Of a stretch of DNA of 64,000 nucleotides, positions 1-8,414 are shown piece by piece. Position 1 is the first letter of the stretch. Each line of letters begins with the position of its first letter. The notes under the pieces are model-generated. The model was not told where the DNA came from, did no database searches, and was given only the letters and a program-made list of their open reading frames with translations. The stretch comes from Ruania alkalisoli. Its GTDB lineage: Bacteria > Actinomycetota > Actinomycetes > Actinomycetales > Beutenbergiaceae. The stretch spans positions 1,955,581-2,019,580 of the forward strand of contig NZ_CP063169.1 of the NCBI RefSeq assembly GCF_014960965.1. Direction: 5' to 3'. A program made the translations under genes and the position numbers.

Positions 1-1195
1 GGAGCACCGGGCCGACGTGATCGGCATGAGTGGGCTGCTGGTGAAATCCACCGTGGTGATGAAGGAGAACCTGGAGGAGCTCAACACCCGGGGGCTCGCC
101 GAGAAGTACCCGGTGCTGCTCGGGGGTGCCGCCCTGACCCGCGTGTACGTCGAGGACGACCTGGACGAGGTCTACGACGGGCAGGTGCGCTACGCCCGCG
201 ACGCCTTCGAAGGGCTGCGCCTGATGGAGCCCCTGGTGCGGGTGGCCCGGGGAGAGGCAGCGGACGCCGTCGGGCTGCCGGCGCTGAAGAAGCGCCGCCA
301 CGCGCAGGTGACCGTGGATGAAACCCCGGCCGAGGACCTGCCTGAGCGCTCGGACGTGGCCACGGACAACCCGGTGCCCACACCGCCGTTCTGGGGCACC
401 CGCATCGTCAAGGGCATTGCCTTGGCCGAGTACTCCGCGTTCCTGGACGAGCGGGCGACCTTCATGGGCCAGTGGGGTCTCAAGCCCGGGCGTGGCGAGG
501 GCGGTTCCTCTTATGAGGAACTGGTCGAGACCGAGGGGCGTCCGCGGCTGCGGGAGTGGATGGCCAGGATCGCCACCGAGGACATGCTCACCCCGTCGGT
601 GGTGTACGGCTACTTCCCGGTGGTCGCTGAGGGCGACGATGTGGTGCTGCTGCACCACGAGGGTCCCGACGGCGGCAGCGGCGGGGAGCCGGGCACCGAA
701 CGGATGCGCTTCACCTTCCCCCGGCAACGACGCGACCGGCACCTGTGCCTGGCCGACTTCGTACGGCCGCGTTCCTCGGGCGAGACGGACGTGCTCGGGG
801 TGCAGCTGGTCACCGTGGGCTCGGGGGTGGCCGAGCACACCGCACGGCTGTTCGAGCAGAATGCCTACCGCGAGTACCTGGAGTTGCACGGACTCTCAGT
901 CCAGTTGACCGAGGCGCTTGCGGAGTACTGGCACGCGCGGGTACGTGCCGAGCTCGGGTTCGCCGGGGAGGACCCGGCCGATCTGGAGGGCATGTTCAAG
1001 GTGGACTACCGGGGCGCGCGGTACTCCTTCGGCTACCCGGCCTGCCCGGACCTGGAAGACCGGGCGAAGATCATCGAACTGCTGCGCCCGGAACGGATCG
1101 GGGTGACGCTGAGCGAGGAGCTGCAGCTGCACCCGGAGCAGTCCACCGACGCGGTGGTGTTCCACCACCCGGAGGCGAAGTACTTCTCAGTGTGA
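1..1195 (+). CDS. metH: Cobalamin-dependent methionine synthase, C-terminal part (5' end outside window)
   Basis: The reading frame enters from the left edge at base 2 and runs 397 codons to TGA at 1193-1195. It opens inside the cobalamin-binding domain (DVIGMSGLLVKST, then GGAALTRVYVEDDL and YARDAFEGL) and continues through the AdoMet-binding reactivation domain (SFGYPACPDL, ending HPEAKYFSV). The enzyme transfers a methyl group from methyltetrahydrofolate to homocysteine through B12 in the cytoplasm; this last domain remethylates oxidised cobalamin with AdoMet. The homocysteine, folate and upstream B12-ligand parts lie outside the window. The ending is intact and is followed by a strong hairpin. 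The family is clear because both C-terminal signatures are present in order. Confidence 0.96.
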   Translation, partial: EHRADVIGMSGLLVKSTVVMKENLEELNTRGLAEKYPVLLGGAALTRVYVEDDLDEVYDGQVRYARDAFEGLRLMEPLVRVARGEAADAVGLPALKKRRHAQVTVDETPAEDLPERSDVATDNPVPTPPFWGTRIVKGIALAEYSAFLDERATFMGQWGLKPGRGEGGSSYEELVETEGRPRLREWMARIATEDMLTPSVVYGYFPVVAEGDDVVLLHHEGPDGGSGGEPGTERMRFTFPRQRRDRHLCLADFVRPRSSGETDVLGVQLVTVGSGVAEHTARLFEQNAYREYLELHGLSVQLTEALAEYWHARVRAELGFAGEDPADLEGMFKVDYRGARYSFGYPACPDLEDRAKIIELLRPERIGVTLSEELQLHPEQSTDAVVFHHPEAKYFSV

Positions 1196-1197
1196 GC

Positions 1198-1261
1198 GTG
1201 AGAGGTTCCGCCAGGAGGGCGATGCCTGCTGCGCGGCGCCCCGACCGGCGGAACCTCTCAC
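1198..1261. terminator. Bidirectional hairpin terminator between metH and the ybaK-like gene
   Basis: A perfect 15-bp inverted repeat, GTGAGAGGTTCCGCC at 1198-1212 and its complement at 1247-1261, is separated by 34 nt. It begins 2 nt after the metH stop and covers the stop of the opposing gene, so one stem can end both convergent transcripts. No clear T-run follows. Confidence 0.7.
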
Positions 1262-1806
1262 TCCTTCGCGAGCCCCTCCACGATCTCAGACCCCGGCAGT
1301 TCGGCGAGCACCTCACCGGGCAGCAGGATCTTCGAGCCGCGGATACCGCTGCCGATGATCGCAGGGCTCGCCGTGGTGCGGGTGTCGAGCAGCACCCGGT
1401 ACTGGCCGGGTAGCCCGATGGGCGTGATGCCGCCGTACTCCATCCCGGCGTCGGTCACCGCCCGGTCGGTGGGCAGGAACGAGGCCTTGCGCACGTCCAG
1501 CAGCTTCTTGATGGTGGAGTTCACGTCCGCCCGGGTGGTGGCACGCACGATGGCTGCGGCGAGGCGCTCCTCGCCGTTGCGTTTGCCGGCCACCAGCACG
1601 CAGTTGGCCGAGGCCTCCAGCGGCAGTTCGTAGGTGGCCGTCATGTCGGCGGTGTCTGCCTGGTCCGGATCGATCGGCGCCACCAGCACCTGCCCGACGG
1701 CGTCCGGCGAGTTTTTCGCCCAGGCCTCCAGCGCCTGGCGCACCGGCGCCGCCAGCAGGTGCGGGTGGTCCAGAGCGGGGGACCAGTCGAGGGTGCCGAA
1801 CCGCAT
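1258..1806 (-). CDS. YbaK/ProX-domain aminoacyl-tRNA deacylase
   Basis: A 182-aa single-domain protein of the YbaK/EbsC type, which hydrolyses mischarged aminoacyl-tRNA (Cys-tRNA(Pro) in YbaK) in the cytoplasm. The visible signature is a lysine in GKRNGEERLAAAIVR near residue 75, then DVRKASF and the GGITPIGLP loop, equivalent to the GGVSPFG motif of the family. An N-terminal extension of about 50 residues is common in actinobacterial members. Its ATG at 1804-1806 shares one base with the stop of the upstream gene (ATGA), so the two are probably translationally coupled. The exact tRNA substrate cannot be read from sequence. Confidence 0.85.
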   Translation of the reverse strand: MRFGTLDWSPALDHPHLLAAPVRQALEAWAKNSPDAVGQVLVAPIDPDQADTADMTATYELPLEASANCVLVAGKRNGEERLAAAIVRATTRADVNSTIKKLLDVRKASFLPTDRAVTDAGMEYGGITPIGLPGQYRVLLDTRTTASPAIIGSGIRGSKILLPGEVLAELPGSEIVEGLAKE

Positions 1807-2333
1807 CAGCGCTGGTAGGTCGCGGTCAGCGTGCCACGGCCGAGGGTGTGGAACAGGGCCAGGAACGAGGCCTTGGTGGCGCTGTCCTCACTGGTGAGCT
1901 CGAGTGTGGGGACGTCGAGGGCGTGGACGGCGAAGACGTACCGGTGCGCGCGGTCGCCCGGGGGAGGCGCGGCTCCCTCGTAGGCGAAAGCTCCGCCGTC
2001 GGTGCGCAGGTGGAATGCGGCACCGGGCAGGCTGAGGTCGCTCTCCCCGGCGCCCTGCTCCAGGGTGGAGACTGAGGAGTCCAGGTCGGTCACGGTCCAG
2101 TGCCAGTAGCCGGCGGGTGTGGGGGCGTCGGGGTCGAAGCAGGTGACCAGCAGTCCCTCGGTGCCCTCGGGCAGGTCGCTCCAGATCAGGGTGGGGGACG
2201 TGTTCTGCCCGTCGGCTGCGAACTGGGAGTCCATCGGTTCGCCCTCGCTGATGTCCGGGCTGGTCAGAGGGAACGAGGGGACGGTGGGCAGGATCTCGTA
2301 GGGGTGCGGGGCCACGGGGCGCTGCAGGTCCAT
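1806..2333 (-). CDS. YbhB/YbcL-family (PEBP-like) protein
   Basis: A 175-aa protein of the phosphatidylethanolamine-binding/Raf-kinase-inhibitor-like family. The ligand-site motifs are visible: CFDPDAPTPAGYWHW around residues 65-80 and GDRAHRYVFAVHAL near residue 130. It lacks a signal peptide and is probably cytoplasmic. Bacterial members have no agreed function; small-molecule or anion binding is inferred. GAAAGGA precedes the ATG at a suitable distance. The gene leads a two-gene operon with the deacylase downstream and is divergent from imuA'. Confidence 0.88.
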   Translation of the reverse strand: MDLQRPVAPHPYEILPTVPSFPLTSPDISEGEPMDSQFAADGQNTSPTLIWSDLPEGTEGLLVTCFDPDAPTPAGYWHWTVTDLDSSVSTLEQGAGESDLSLPGAAFHLRTDGGAFAYEGAAPPPGDRAHRYVFAVHALDVPTLELTSEDSATKASFLALFHTLGRGTLTATYQR

Positions 2334-2485
2334 GACACGTCCTTTCCGATCGACGGCGTCGGTCCCAACCTACGACGCTTCGCGCCTGCATGGGTTCTCT
2401 GCCGGGACATCGGCGGTGGTGTGTCGCACACGATCTCTCTGGCTCGGGAGGTCTTGACATGAGCCGGCAGGCGACGTGTACTTGT

Positions 2486-2501
2486 TCGAACCGATGTTCG
2501 A
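2486..2501. promoter_or_regulatory. LexA (SOS) box upstream of imuA'-imuB
   Basis: TCGAAC-CGAT-GTTCGA is a perfect match to the actinobacterial SOS box TCGAAC-N4-GTTCGA. It ends 48 bp before the imuA' start, consistent with LexA repression and DNA-damage induction of the mutasome genes. Confidence 0.88.
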
Positions 2502-2549
2502 TGTCGGTGGTCGCTCCTACCGTGCAGCGCAGAGAGAAGGGAGGGACTG

Positions 2550-3401
2550 ATGAGCCTCACAGTGAGACCGGTGATGGAGCCCATGCCGTCCTCGCCTGCG
2601 CCTGTGCAGTCGCGGCCGCCGCTGGATCAGCTCTCTGAAGCGGCGACACGACTGGACGCAGCGCGGAGGGCGCTCGCCACCGCCGAGTCGGCGGTGGGGG
2701 TGCGCGCCCGGCTGGGATCAGCCGAGAAAGTCGTGCCGTTGACACCGCCGGCGGAAAGCGACCCGGGCGGTCGCGACAGCGGCCAGCGAGTGGATCTGGA
2801 GCGAGCCGTCGACATCCCCGGTGGCCTTGCTCCACTTTTCCCGGCAGGCATGTGCCGGGGCAGTGCGGTGCAAGTTCTCGGCAGTACCTCGGTGCTGCTC
2901 TCCCTGGCGGCTGCGGCGGCCAGGGAGGGGGCATGGTGCGCGATGGTGGGGCTCCCGGACCTGGGCCTCGCGGCTGCGGCCGAGCTGGGGCTACCGCTGG
3001 AGCGTACGGTCGTGGTCCCACGCCCGGGGCCGGATCTGGCTGCGGTGCTCGGTGCCCTGGTGGACGGGGTGGACGTGCTGGTGGTTGGTTCCACAACCGC
3101 ATTGCTCGACAGGGAGCGTCGCACACTCGGCTCACGGGTCCGGGTCCGGGAGGCGGTGCTGCTCACCGCTGGTCCCTGGCCGGGTGCCGACGTCGTGCTC
3201 AAGGTGGATCCGGGTGCCTGGTATGGCATCGGGCGAGGCAGCGGCATGCTGCACTCCGGTGAGGTGACCATCGCTGCACGGCACCGGCGGGGCGATGCGT
3301 CGCTGGTCGTTCGCGCACGCCGCAGTGGGAACGGATGGGAGTCGGCGCAGACCCCGGCGCTCGACATGCAACGACCGGGCGAACTGGTGCGAGCGGGGTG
3401 A
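2550..3401 (+). CDS. ImuA'-type SOS mutagenesis accessory protein
   Basis: A 283-aa protein directly before imuB and under a perfect LexA box. By position and length it is the actinobacterial ImuA', a RecA-like-fold accessory of translesion synthesis that cooperates with ImuB and DnaE2. Sequence traits include an Ala-rich N-terminus, AVQVLGSTSVLLSLAAAAA near residue 105, and PDLGLAAAAELGLPLERTVVV near residue 130. No convincing Walker A lysine is present in the nucleotide-loop position, which suggests it does not hydrolyse ATP as RecA does. GGGAGG lies 5 nt before the ATG. The call rests on context as much as on motifs. Confidence 0.8.
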   Translation: MSLTVRPVMEPMPSSPAPVQSRPPLDQLSEAATRLDAARRALATAESAVGVRARLGSAEKVVPLTPPAESDPGGRDSGQRVDLERAVDIPGGLAPLFPAGMCRGSAVQVLGSTSVLLSLAAAAAREGAWCAMVGLPDLGLAAAAELGLPLERTVVVPRPGPDLAAVLGALVDGVDVLVVGSTTALLDRERRTLGSRVRVREAVLLTAGPWPGADVVLKVDPGAWYGIGRGSGMLHSGEVTIAARHRRGDASLVVRARRSGNGWESAQTPALDMQRPGELVRAG

Positions 3402-5065
3402 GTGCAGTGAGTGCTGCAGTGTCAGAGCACGTCCCAGCTGGGCGGGAGGAGCCAGCGACCCGGCTGGCCGTCCTCTGGGTGCCGGACTGGCCGGTGGTCG
3501 CTGCCGTGCTGGAGGGATTGGTGCAGGCCCATCAGCCCATCGCAGTGCACGATGCGCGGGGCGTTGTGGCGGCATCTGCTCGAGCCCGGGCGAGCGGGGT
3601 TCGCCGGGGGCAGCGCCGCAGGGCCGCGCAGTCCTTGTGCCCCGATCTCGTGCTCGCCCCGATGGACGAAGGCCGGGACGTGTCTGCTTTCGAGGCGGTG
3701 GTTCAGGCGGTCGAAGGGGACGTGCCGCAGGTGCAGGTGATGCGCCCCGGGGTGGTCGTCCTCGCAGCCCAGGGGCCTCGCCGTTATTTCGGTTCGGAGG
3801 AGGCGGTCGCGGACACTCTGATCGGGGCAGCGGCCAGCGCGGGGGTCGAGGCGCAGGTGGGGGTGGCGGACGGGCAACTCGCTGCGTTGATCGCCGCGCG
3901 CGAGTCAGTGCTGGTTCCTCCCGGGGCCTCGGCTGCTTTCCTCGCCGGCAGGGATGTGCGCGATCTCGTGCACGTGACCACCACCCGGCAGGCACGGGCG
4001 GAGATGACTGAGTTCACGGGTGTGCTGCGCCGACTGGGAATCACCACCCTGGGCGCGTTGGCGCAGATGCGCTCGGGGCAGGTCGCCGCCCGATTCGGTG
4101 CCTTGGGATCTCAGGCTCGGCGACTGGCGGCCGGGCTGGACGGTCAACCCCCTTCTGGACGGCGGGGCGAGCCGGATCTGACGAGTGCGGCCGAACTCGA
4201 CCCACCCGCGCAGCGGATGGACACGGCCGCCTTCGCGGCCAGGCGGCTCGCCGAAGATCTGCATGCGCGGATGATGCGACGCGGTGTGCTCTGCGGTCGG
4301 CTTCGGGTGCGGGCGCGAACAGAGGACGGGGCTGAGTTGGAACGCACCTGGCGGATCGAGGGGGTGCTCGCGACCACTGAACTGACTGACCGGGTGCGGT
4401 GGCAACTTGACGGGTGGCTTAGCGGCCGCAGCGGTCGTCCGCCCAGTGCGGCGCTGACCCGCCTGACTCTCACTGCGGAGGAAGTGTCTCCCGCGAACAC
4501 GGTTGCCGAGGGCCTATGGGGGAGAGTCGGTCGTGGGGAGCGGCAGGCTGGCCGGGCAGCGCTGCGGGTGCAGGGGATGCTCGGCGCCGATGGTGTGCTC
4601 GCTCCGGTCACCGAAGGTGGTCGCTCCCCACGGGACCGGGTGCGGCTGGTGGCCTGGGGCGACGACGTAACCCCGGTCCGCGATCCTGCCCAGCCGTGGC
4701 CGGGGCAGATCCCGCAGCCGCTGCCGGCCACGGTTCCTGCAGAGCCGGTACCGGTCAGGGTGCTGGACCAAGCAGGGGATTCGGTGGGTGTCGATGATCG
4801 TGGTGCGCTCTCCGGGATGCCGGCCCGGGTGGAGATGGCGCCTGTGCGCCAAGGGCACCCCGCGCGGCAGGCAGCGCATCCCAGCGGGAAGGCGATGCCG
4901 CGCCGTCTGGCGGTGTCCCGGTGGGCGGGTCCATGGCCGGTGCACGAGCGATGGTGGGCAGGTCAAGGTGCGCGGTACTACCTGCAGGTGGCGGGAGAGG
5001 AGGGAGTCGCGCTGCTGCTCTCCGGGGACGGAGAGCAGTGGTGGGCTGAGGGGATCTACGACTGA
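3398..5065 (+). CDS. imuB: ImuB, catalytically inactive Y-family polymerase-like protein
   Basis: This 555-aa protein starts RLAVLWVPDWPVVAAV near residue 20, the ImuB version of the Y-polymerase motif I, in which the catalytic acidic pair is replaced. RRYFGSEEAVADTLIGAA, LRRLGITTLGALAQM (helix-hairpin-helix) and a little-finger region follow; the C-terminus carries WAGPWPVHERWW, typical of ImuB. ImuB is a scaffold that ties DnaE2 to the beta clamp during translesion synthesis. The GTG at 3398 overlaps the imuA' stop (GTGA) and is in frame, so it is preferred to the upstream ATG at 3335, which would give an unusually long overlap. Confidence 0.92.
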   Translation: MSAVSAAVSEHVPAGREEPATRLAVLWVPDWPVVAAVLEGLVQAHQPIAVHDARGVVAASARARASGVRRGQRRRAAQSLCPDLVLAPMDEGRDVSAFEAVVQAVEGDVPQVQVMRPGVVVLAAQGPRRYFGSEEAVADTLIGAAASAGVEAQVGVADGQLAALIAARESVLVPPGASAAFLAGRDVRDLVHVTTTRQARAEMTEFTGVLRRLGITTLGALAQMRSGQVAARFGALGSQARRLAAGLDGQPPSGRRGEPDLTSAAELDPPAQRMDTAAFAARRLAEDLHARMMRRGVLCGRLRVRARTEDGAELERTWRIEGVLATTELTDRVRWQLDGWLSGRSGRPPSAALTRLTLTAEEVSPANTVAEGLWGRVGRGERQAGRAALRVQGMLGADGVLAPVTEGGRSPRDRVRLVAWGDDVTPVRDPAQPWPGQIPQPLPATVPAEPVPVRVLDQAGDSVGVDDRGALSGMPARVEMAPVRQGHPARQAAHPSGKAMPRRLAVSRWAGPWPVHERWWAGQGARYYLQVAGEEGVALLLSGDGEQWWAEGIYD

Positions 5066-5130
5066 TCGGTGCTGATGAACCTGCCGTGAGTCCAGAGCGG
5101 TGCCGGGGGAGGTTCAGCGGTGTCGCTGGA

Positions 5131-5157
5131 TCTGCCCACAGCAGATCTGCCCGCAGA
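5131..5157. promoter_or_regulatory. Two adjacent TCTGC/GCAGA palindromes, candidate PopR-type operator
   Basis: Two abutting palindromes, TCTGC-CCACA-GCAGA (5131-5145) and TCTGC-CC-GCAGA (5146-5157), lie 67 bp before the first clpP start. The first resembles the motif I recall for Streptomyces PopR at clpP3 (TCTGCC-N3-GGCAGA). A PopR/ClgR-like gene lies just downstream of the clpP pair. Confidence 0.6.
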
Positions 5158-5223
5158 CGCATGGGCACCGCAGGGCCGGGTGAGGTGCGCATGGTGGTGA
5201 TCCACCACGAAAGGGAGACTGCC

Positions 5224-5826
5224 ATGACCGAGACACCACCGATGACCGAGCAGCTGGCCGAGGCTTTGATGCAGCAACGCGTGATCGTCATCTCCGAAGA
5301 GGTCGAAGACTCCCTCGCTGCCCGGGTGTGCAGCCAGCTCATCCTGCTCTCCGCTCAGGATCCGACGGCGGATATCGCCCTGCTCATCCACTCACCCGGA
5401 GGGTCGGTGCCGGCCGGGCTGGCTATGTACGACACGATGCGGCTCATCCCCAACGATGTGATCACGCTCGGGATGGGGCTGGCCGCGAGTATGGGGCAGG
5501 TTCTCCTGTGCGCTGGCGCCCCGGGGAAGCGGTACGCCCTGCCGCATGCCCGCATCCTCATGCACCAGGGATCGGCCGGACTGCAGGGCACCGCTGTGGA
5601 CATCGCCATCCAGGCCGAGAACCTCGAGCACACCAAGGCCACGATGCTGGCGCTCATCGCCGAGCACACCGGGCAACCGGTCGAACGGATCGAGGCCGAC
5701 TCCGACCGGGACCGGTGGTTCACCGCCGAGCAGGCGCGCGAGTACGGCTTCGTGGACGAGATCGTCACGTCGATGGCTCAGGTGATTCCGGGGCGCCGGC
5801 GGGCGGGACTGGGGGCGCAGCGATGA
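5224..5826 (+). CDS. clpP: ATP-dependent Clp protease proteolytic subunit (first of pair)
   Basis: A 200-aa ClpP serine peptidase. The catalytic triad is visible as Ser89 in GLAASMGQ, His114 in ARILMHQ and Asp163 in [11 protein letters not shown]. ClpP forms tetradecamers that degrade proteins unfolded by ClpX or ClpC. The ATG at 5224 follows AAAGGGAG with good spacing; longer in-frame extensions upstream would read through the operator. Its stop overlaps the start of a second clpP (ATGA). Such a pair next to an XRE regulator matches the accessory clpP3-clpP4 set of Streptomyces more than the essential clpP1P2-clpX locus, because no clpX or trigger-factor gene is adjacent. Confidence 0.93.
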   Translation: MTETPPMTEQLAEALMQQRVIVISEEVEDSLAARVCSQLILLSAQDPTADIALLIHSPGGSVPAGLAMYDTMRLIPNDVITLGMGLAASMGQVLLCAGAPGKRYALPHARILMHQGSAGLQGTAVDIAIQAENLEHTKATMLALIAEHTGQPVERIEADSDRDRWFTAEQAREYGFVDEIVTSMAQVIPGRRRAGLGAQR

Positions 5827-6431
5827 CCGGCCAGTACACGATCCCCAGCGTGATCGAACGGACCAGCAGCGGTGAACGCGCTGCCGACGTCTACTCCCGG
5901 CTGCTCGGAGACCGCATCGTCTTCCTCGGCACCGAGATCGATGACGGGGTCGCCAACGCCGTCATCGCTCAGCTCATCCATCTCGAATCGGCCGACCCTG
6001 GTGGTGAGATCAACCTCTACATCAATTCTCCTGGCGGGTCGGTGACGGCGATGCTTGCCATCTACGACACGATGCGGTTTGTCCGTGCCCCGATCGCCAC
6101 CATCTGCGTGGGGCAGGCAGCCTCCAGTGCCGCCGTACTGCTCGCAGCAGGGGAGCCCGGACGCCGAGGAGTGCTCCCGCACGCCCGGGTACTGCTGCAC
6201 CCGCCGTCGATGGGTGGGCGCGGGGCACTCCCGGACCTGCAGATCCAGGCCGCCGAGATCGCCCGGCTGCGCCATGCCGTCGACGAGGTACTCTCAGCCC
6301 ACACGGGCCAGCCGCTGGACGTGCTGCAGGCGGATACGTCCAGGGACAGGATCTTCACCAGCGAGCAGGCGGTGGCCTACGGGTTAGCCGACGAGGTGGT
6401 GGCGAGCAGGAAGGAACTGTCAGCGGCGTGA
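5823..6431 (+). CDS. clpP: ATP-dependent Clp protease proteolytic subunit (second of pair)
   Basis: A 202-aa ClpP paralogue with an intact triad: Ser101 in [14 protein letters not shown], His126 in ARVLLHPPS and Asp175 in [13 protein letters not shown]. The usual HQP after the histidine is HPP here. It overlaps the first clpP by 4 nt (ATGA), which suggests co-translation in a fixed ratio and a mixed two-ring particle, as known for actinobacterial ClpP pairs. It is convergent with the XRE regulator 49 bp downstream. Confidence 0.93.
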   Translation: MTGQYTIPSVIERTSSGERAADVYSRLLGDRIVFLGTEIDDGVANAVIAQLIHLESADPGGEINLYINSPGGSVTAMLAIYDTMRFVRAPIATICVGQAASSAAVLLAAGEPGRRGVLPHARVLLHPPSMGGRGALPDLQIQAAEIARLRHAVDEVLSAHTGQPLDVLQADTSRDRIFTSEQAVAYGLADEVVASRKELSAA

Positions 6432-6479
6432 GGCAGAAGTGACCAGGAAGGCCTGGCGCGGGGCGGTCGTGGAGACTTC

Positions 6480-6848
6480 TCAGACAGCTGCAGCCAGCAA
6501 CTGAGGTGCCGCGCCGTCGAGCGTGTGCGAAGCGCGCGTGGTGAGGGTGGCGAGATCGAGGTCGAGCGCTCCGGCGATGGCAGCGAGAATCTCCGAGGAC
6601 GCTTCCTTGCGGCCGCGTTCCACCTCGGAGAGGTACTGCGGGGAGATCCCCGCCTGACCGGCGACATCGGTGAGATGTCGTTCCTGGTCGCGGCGCTCGC
6701 GGCGAAGCTCATGTCCCAGCGCTTCCCGCCACAGCAGCGGACGTAGCGGCTCCGGCCGGGATCGCCCAAGGGGCGGACGCTGGACTCGTAGGTTGTCGGT
6801 GACCTGGGAGGTGCGCCGAGGGCCGGGGAACTGCAGGACTTCACCCAT
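6480..6848 (-). CDS. XRE-family regulator, PopR/ClgR-like
   Basis: A 122-aa protein with one helix-turn-helix domain (residues about 45-100): LGHELRRERRDQERHLTDVA followed by SPQYLSEVERGRKEASSEIL. The SEVERGRKEASSE segment is close to the recognition region of ClgR and PopR, activators of clp genes in Streptomyces and relatives. Convergence with the clpP pair and the TCTGC palindromes before it point to local control. The C-terminus is LLAAAV. PopR is reported to be degraded by ClpP through C-terminal alanines; whether AAAV acts likewise is inference. A -10 hexamer sits 6 nt before the ATG. Confidence 0.8.
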   Translation of the reverse strand: MGEVLQFPGPRRTSQVTDNLRVQRPPLGRSRPEPLRPLLWREALGHELRRERRDQERHLTDVAGQAGISPQYLSEVERGRKEASSEILAAIAGALDLDLATLTTRASHTLDGAAPQLLAAAV

Positions 6849-6854
6849 GACGTG

Positions 6855-6860
6855 ATCGTA
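6855..6860 (-). promoter_or_regulatory. -10 box of the PopR-like gene (leaderless)
   Basis: TACGAT on the minus strand, 6 nt before the ATG ending at 6846; no -35 recognised. Confidence 0.5.
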
Positions 6861-6929
6861 GGCCGCCGGTGCCTGGTGCGCTGCCGCGTTCGTCCGGGGC
6901 GAACGACCGGGTGGGTATGGTCTGCCGGT

Positions 6930-7607
6930 TTACGCGTGCTGTGGTGTGCCCTCGGCGCGTGCAAGCCCAGCCTGGACGTCCGCGGTTGTCACTGAGTCCA
7001 GCGACGGGAGGAGCCGGGCCGGGACGCCCGGGTCCGAGGTGTGGCCGGTGAGGAACCAGACGGCAAGGCCCGCACGGTGGGCGCTGGTGGCGCCGGCGGC
7101 AGAGTCCTCGAATGCGATGCTGCGCGCCGGGTCGATCCCCAAGCGAGTTGCTGCTGTGAGGTACGGCTCCGGGTCGGGTTTGGGTGCGCTGACGTCGTCC
7201 GAGCTGACAGCCAGGCGGAGCGCACCGTGGGGTGCTACCTCCAGCAGCAACTCGGCGTTGGTGCGCGTGTTGTTGGTGACCAAGGCGCACGGCACTCCGG
7301 CTGCGGCCAGCTCTGTCAGCAGTTCCCGCGCCCCGGGCAGCCAGGGCATCTCGGCCCGCATCTGTGCGGAGACGTGAGCGACCGCCTGGTTGATGATCTC
7401 CTCGATACTCCCGGGGACCCCGCGGTCGCGGAGAATCGTGGCCCAGCGCTCCATCGGGCGACCGATCGAGGCTTCGAAGTCCTCCTGGGACCAGACAGTG
7501 CCGGCGCCCGCTGCGAGGGACTCTTGAGCTGACTGCCAGTGAGGTTCGGTGTCGACGAGCGTGCCGTCCATGTCGAACAGGACGCCGGCGGGCAGGGGAG
7601 AGGTCAC
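6930..7607 (-). CDS. HAD-superfamily hydrolase (beta-phosphoglucomutase/phosphatase-like)
   Basis: A 225-aa HAD protein. Motif I is VLFDMDGTLVDTEPHW near residue 9, motif II is CALVTNNTRTNAE, motif III is the lysine in SAPKPDPEPYL, and motif IV is SIAFEDSAAGATSA. The cap insertion after motif I is of the small helical type found in sugar-phosphate phosphatases and mutases. The substrate cannot be told. Open frame continues far upstream, but the family core begins immediately before motif I, and a GTG at 7605-7607 has a -10 box 6 nt before it; this start is chosen. A second HAD with similar motifs lies at 50985-51686. Confidence 0.85.
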   Translation of the reverse strand: MTSPLPAGVLFDMDGTLVDTEPHWQSAQESLAAGAGTVWSQEDFEASIGRPMERWATILRDRGVPGSIEEIINQAVAHVSAQMRAEMPWLPGARELLTELAAAGVPCALVTNNTRTNAELLLEVAPHGALRLAVSSDDVSAPKPDPEPYLTAATRLGIDPARSIAFEDSAAGATSAHRAGLAVWFLTGHTSDPGVPARLLPSLDSVTTADVQAGLARAEGTPQHA

Positions 7608-7613
7608 CTGCTC

Positions 7614-7619
7614 ACGGTA
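7614..7619 (-). promoter_or_regulatory. -10 box of the HAD gene at 6930-7607 (leaderless)
   Basis: TACCGT on the minus strand, 6 nt before the GTG at 7605-7607; it supports the short start over the long upstream frame. Confidence 0.5.
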
Positions 7620-7790
7620 CTGGTGGTGCGGCGGGTGGATGAGTGACGTCGCGCCGATCTGGGTGGTGCAGTTGGTCACATTGCGGCGACCGGTGGCTGC
7701 AGCGCCCGATCCTGTGTCGCACGAGGTTGCGGTATGAGATTTCCACAGGGGGCCTGCGGTGCTGCGGTGAGCTATGGCAGTCTCGTGCGC

Positions 7791-8414
7791 ATGATTTCTC
7801 GGGGGATGGTGTGGGTCGGGTGGCGTGGTGCCGTGCTCGCGTTGGGTGTGGGGGTGGTGCTGGGGGCGTGTACGCCTTCTGATACTGAGCCAACTCCGAC
7901 GGCGGAGCCCACCTCGAGGAGTGCGTCGCCTTCGGAGTCGGGTGAGCCGACGGTGGAGCCGACGGATGAGCGGCCGGAGGTGGATCCGCCGGAGCGGCCG
8001 GTGGCGATGGGGGAGGAGTCGGTTGAGGGGGCGATTGCGGCGGCGGAGTATTTCATCGAACTCCAGGAGTATGTCTTCGCGACAGGGAGTCTGGAGCAGT
8101 GGGAGCAGCTCAGCGATGACGGGTGCGGCTTCTGTGTGAACGTGAGCGAGCAGATTGAGTCGCACTTCGCCGATGGTGGACACATCGAAGGCGGTGAAGT
8201 CGAGGTCTACTCACGTGACGGGGGAGGCCCGTACGAGAACGGGACCTATATCGCGGAGCTCGGCGTCCGCATCGCTAGTTCGGAGTTCGTTGCGAGTGAT
8301 GGTACGAGCATGAGCTATCCAGGTGACGATGAGCCGGAGTTCGTCTTCTCGATGTTGTGGCGAGACGACGCTTGGATTGTGCTCGGTGCCGTTGCCGGGC
8401 AGGAGCCCGAGTAA
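7791..8414 (+). CDS. DUF6318-like lipoprotein
   Basis: A 207-aa predicted lipoprotein. The N-terminus has basic residues, a hydrophobic run and the lipobox VLGAC (Cys near residue 28), followed by about 60 Thr/Pro/Glu/Ser-rich linker residues. The folded part (EGAIAAAEYFIELQEY, then DDGCGFCVN with two close cysteines) resembles actinobacterial DUF6318 proteins; their function is unknown. Surface attachment is inferred. The next gene starts in its stop codon (TAATG), so the two are a unit. The coding strand uses many T-ending codons, unlike neighbours. Confidence 0.72.
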   Translation: MISRGMVWVGWRGAVLALGVGVVLGACTPSDTEPTPTAEPTSRSASPSESGEPTVEPTDERPEVDPPERPVAMGEESVEGAIAAAEYFIELQEYVFATGSLEQWEQLSDDGCGFCVNVSEQIESHFADGGHIEGGEVEVYSRDGGGPYENGTYIAELGVRIASSEFVASDGTSMSYPGDDEPEFVFSMLWRDDAWIVLGAVAGQEPE

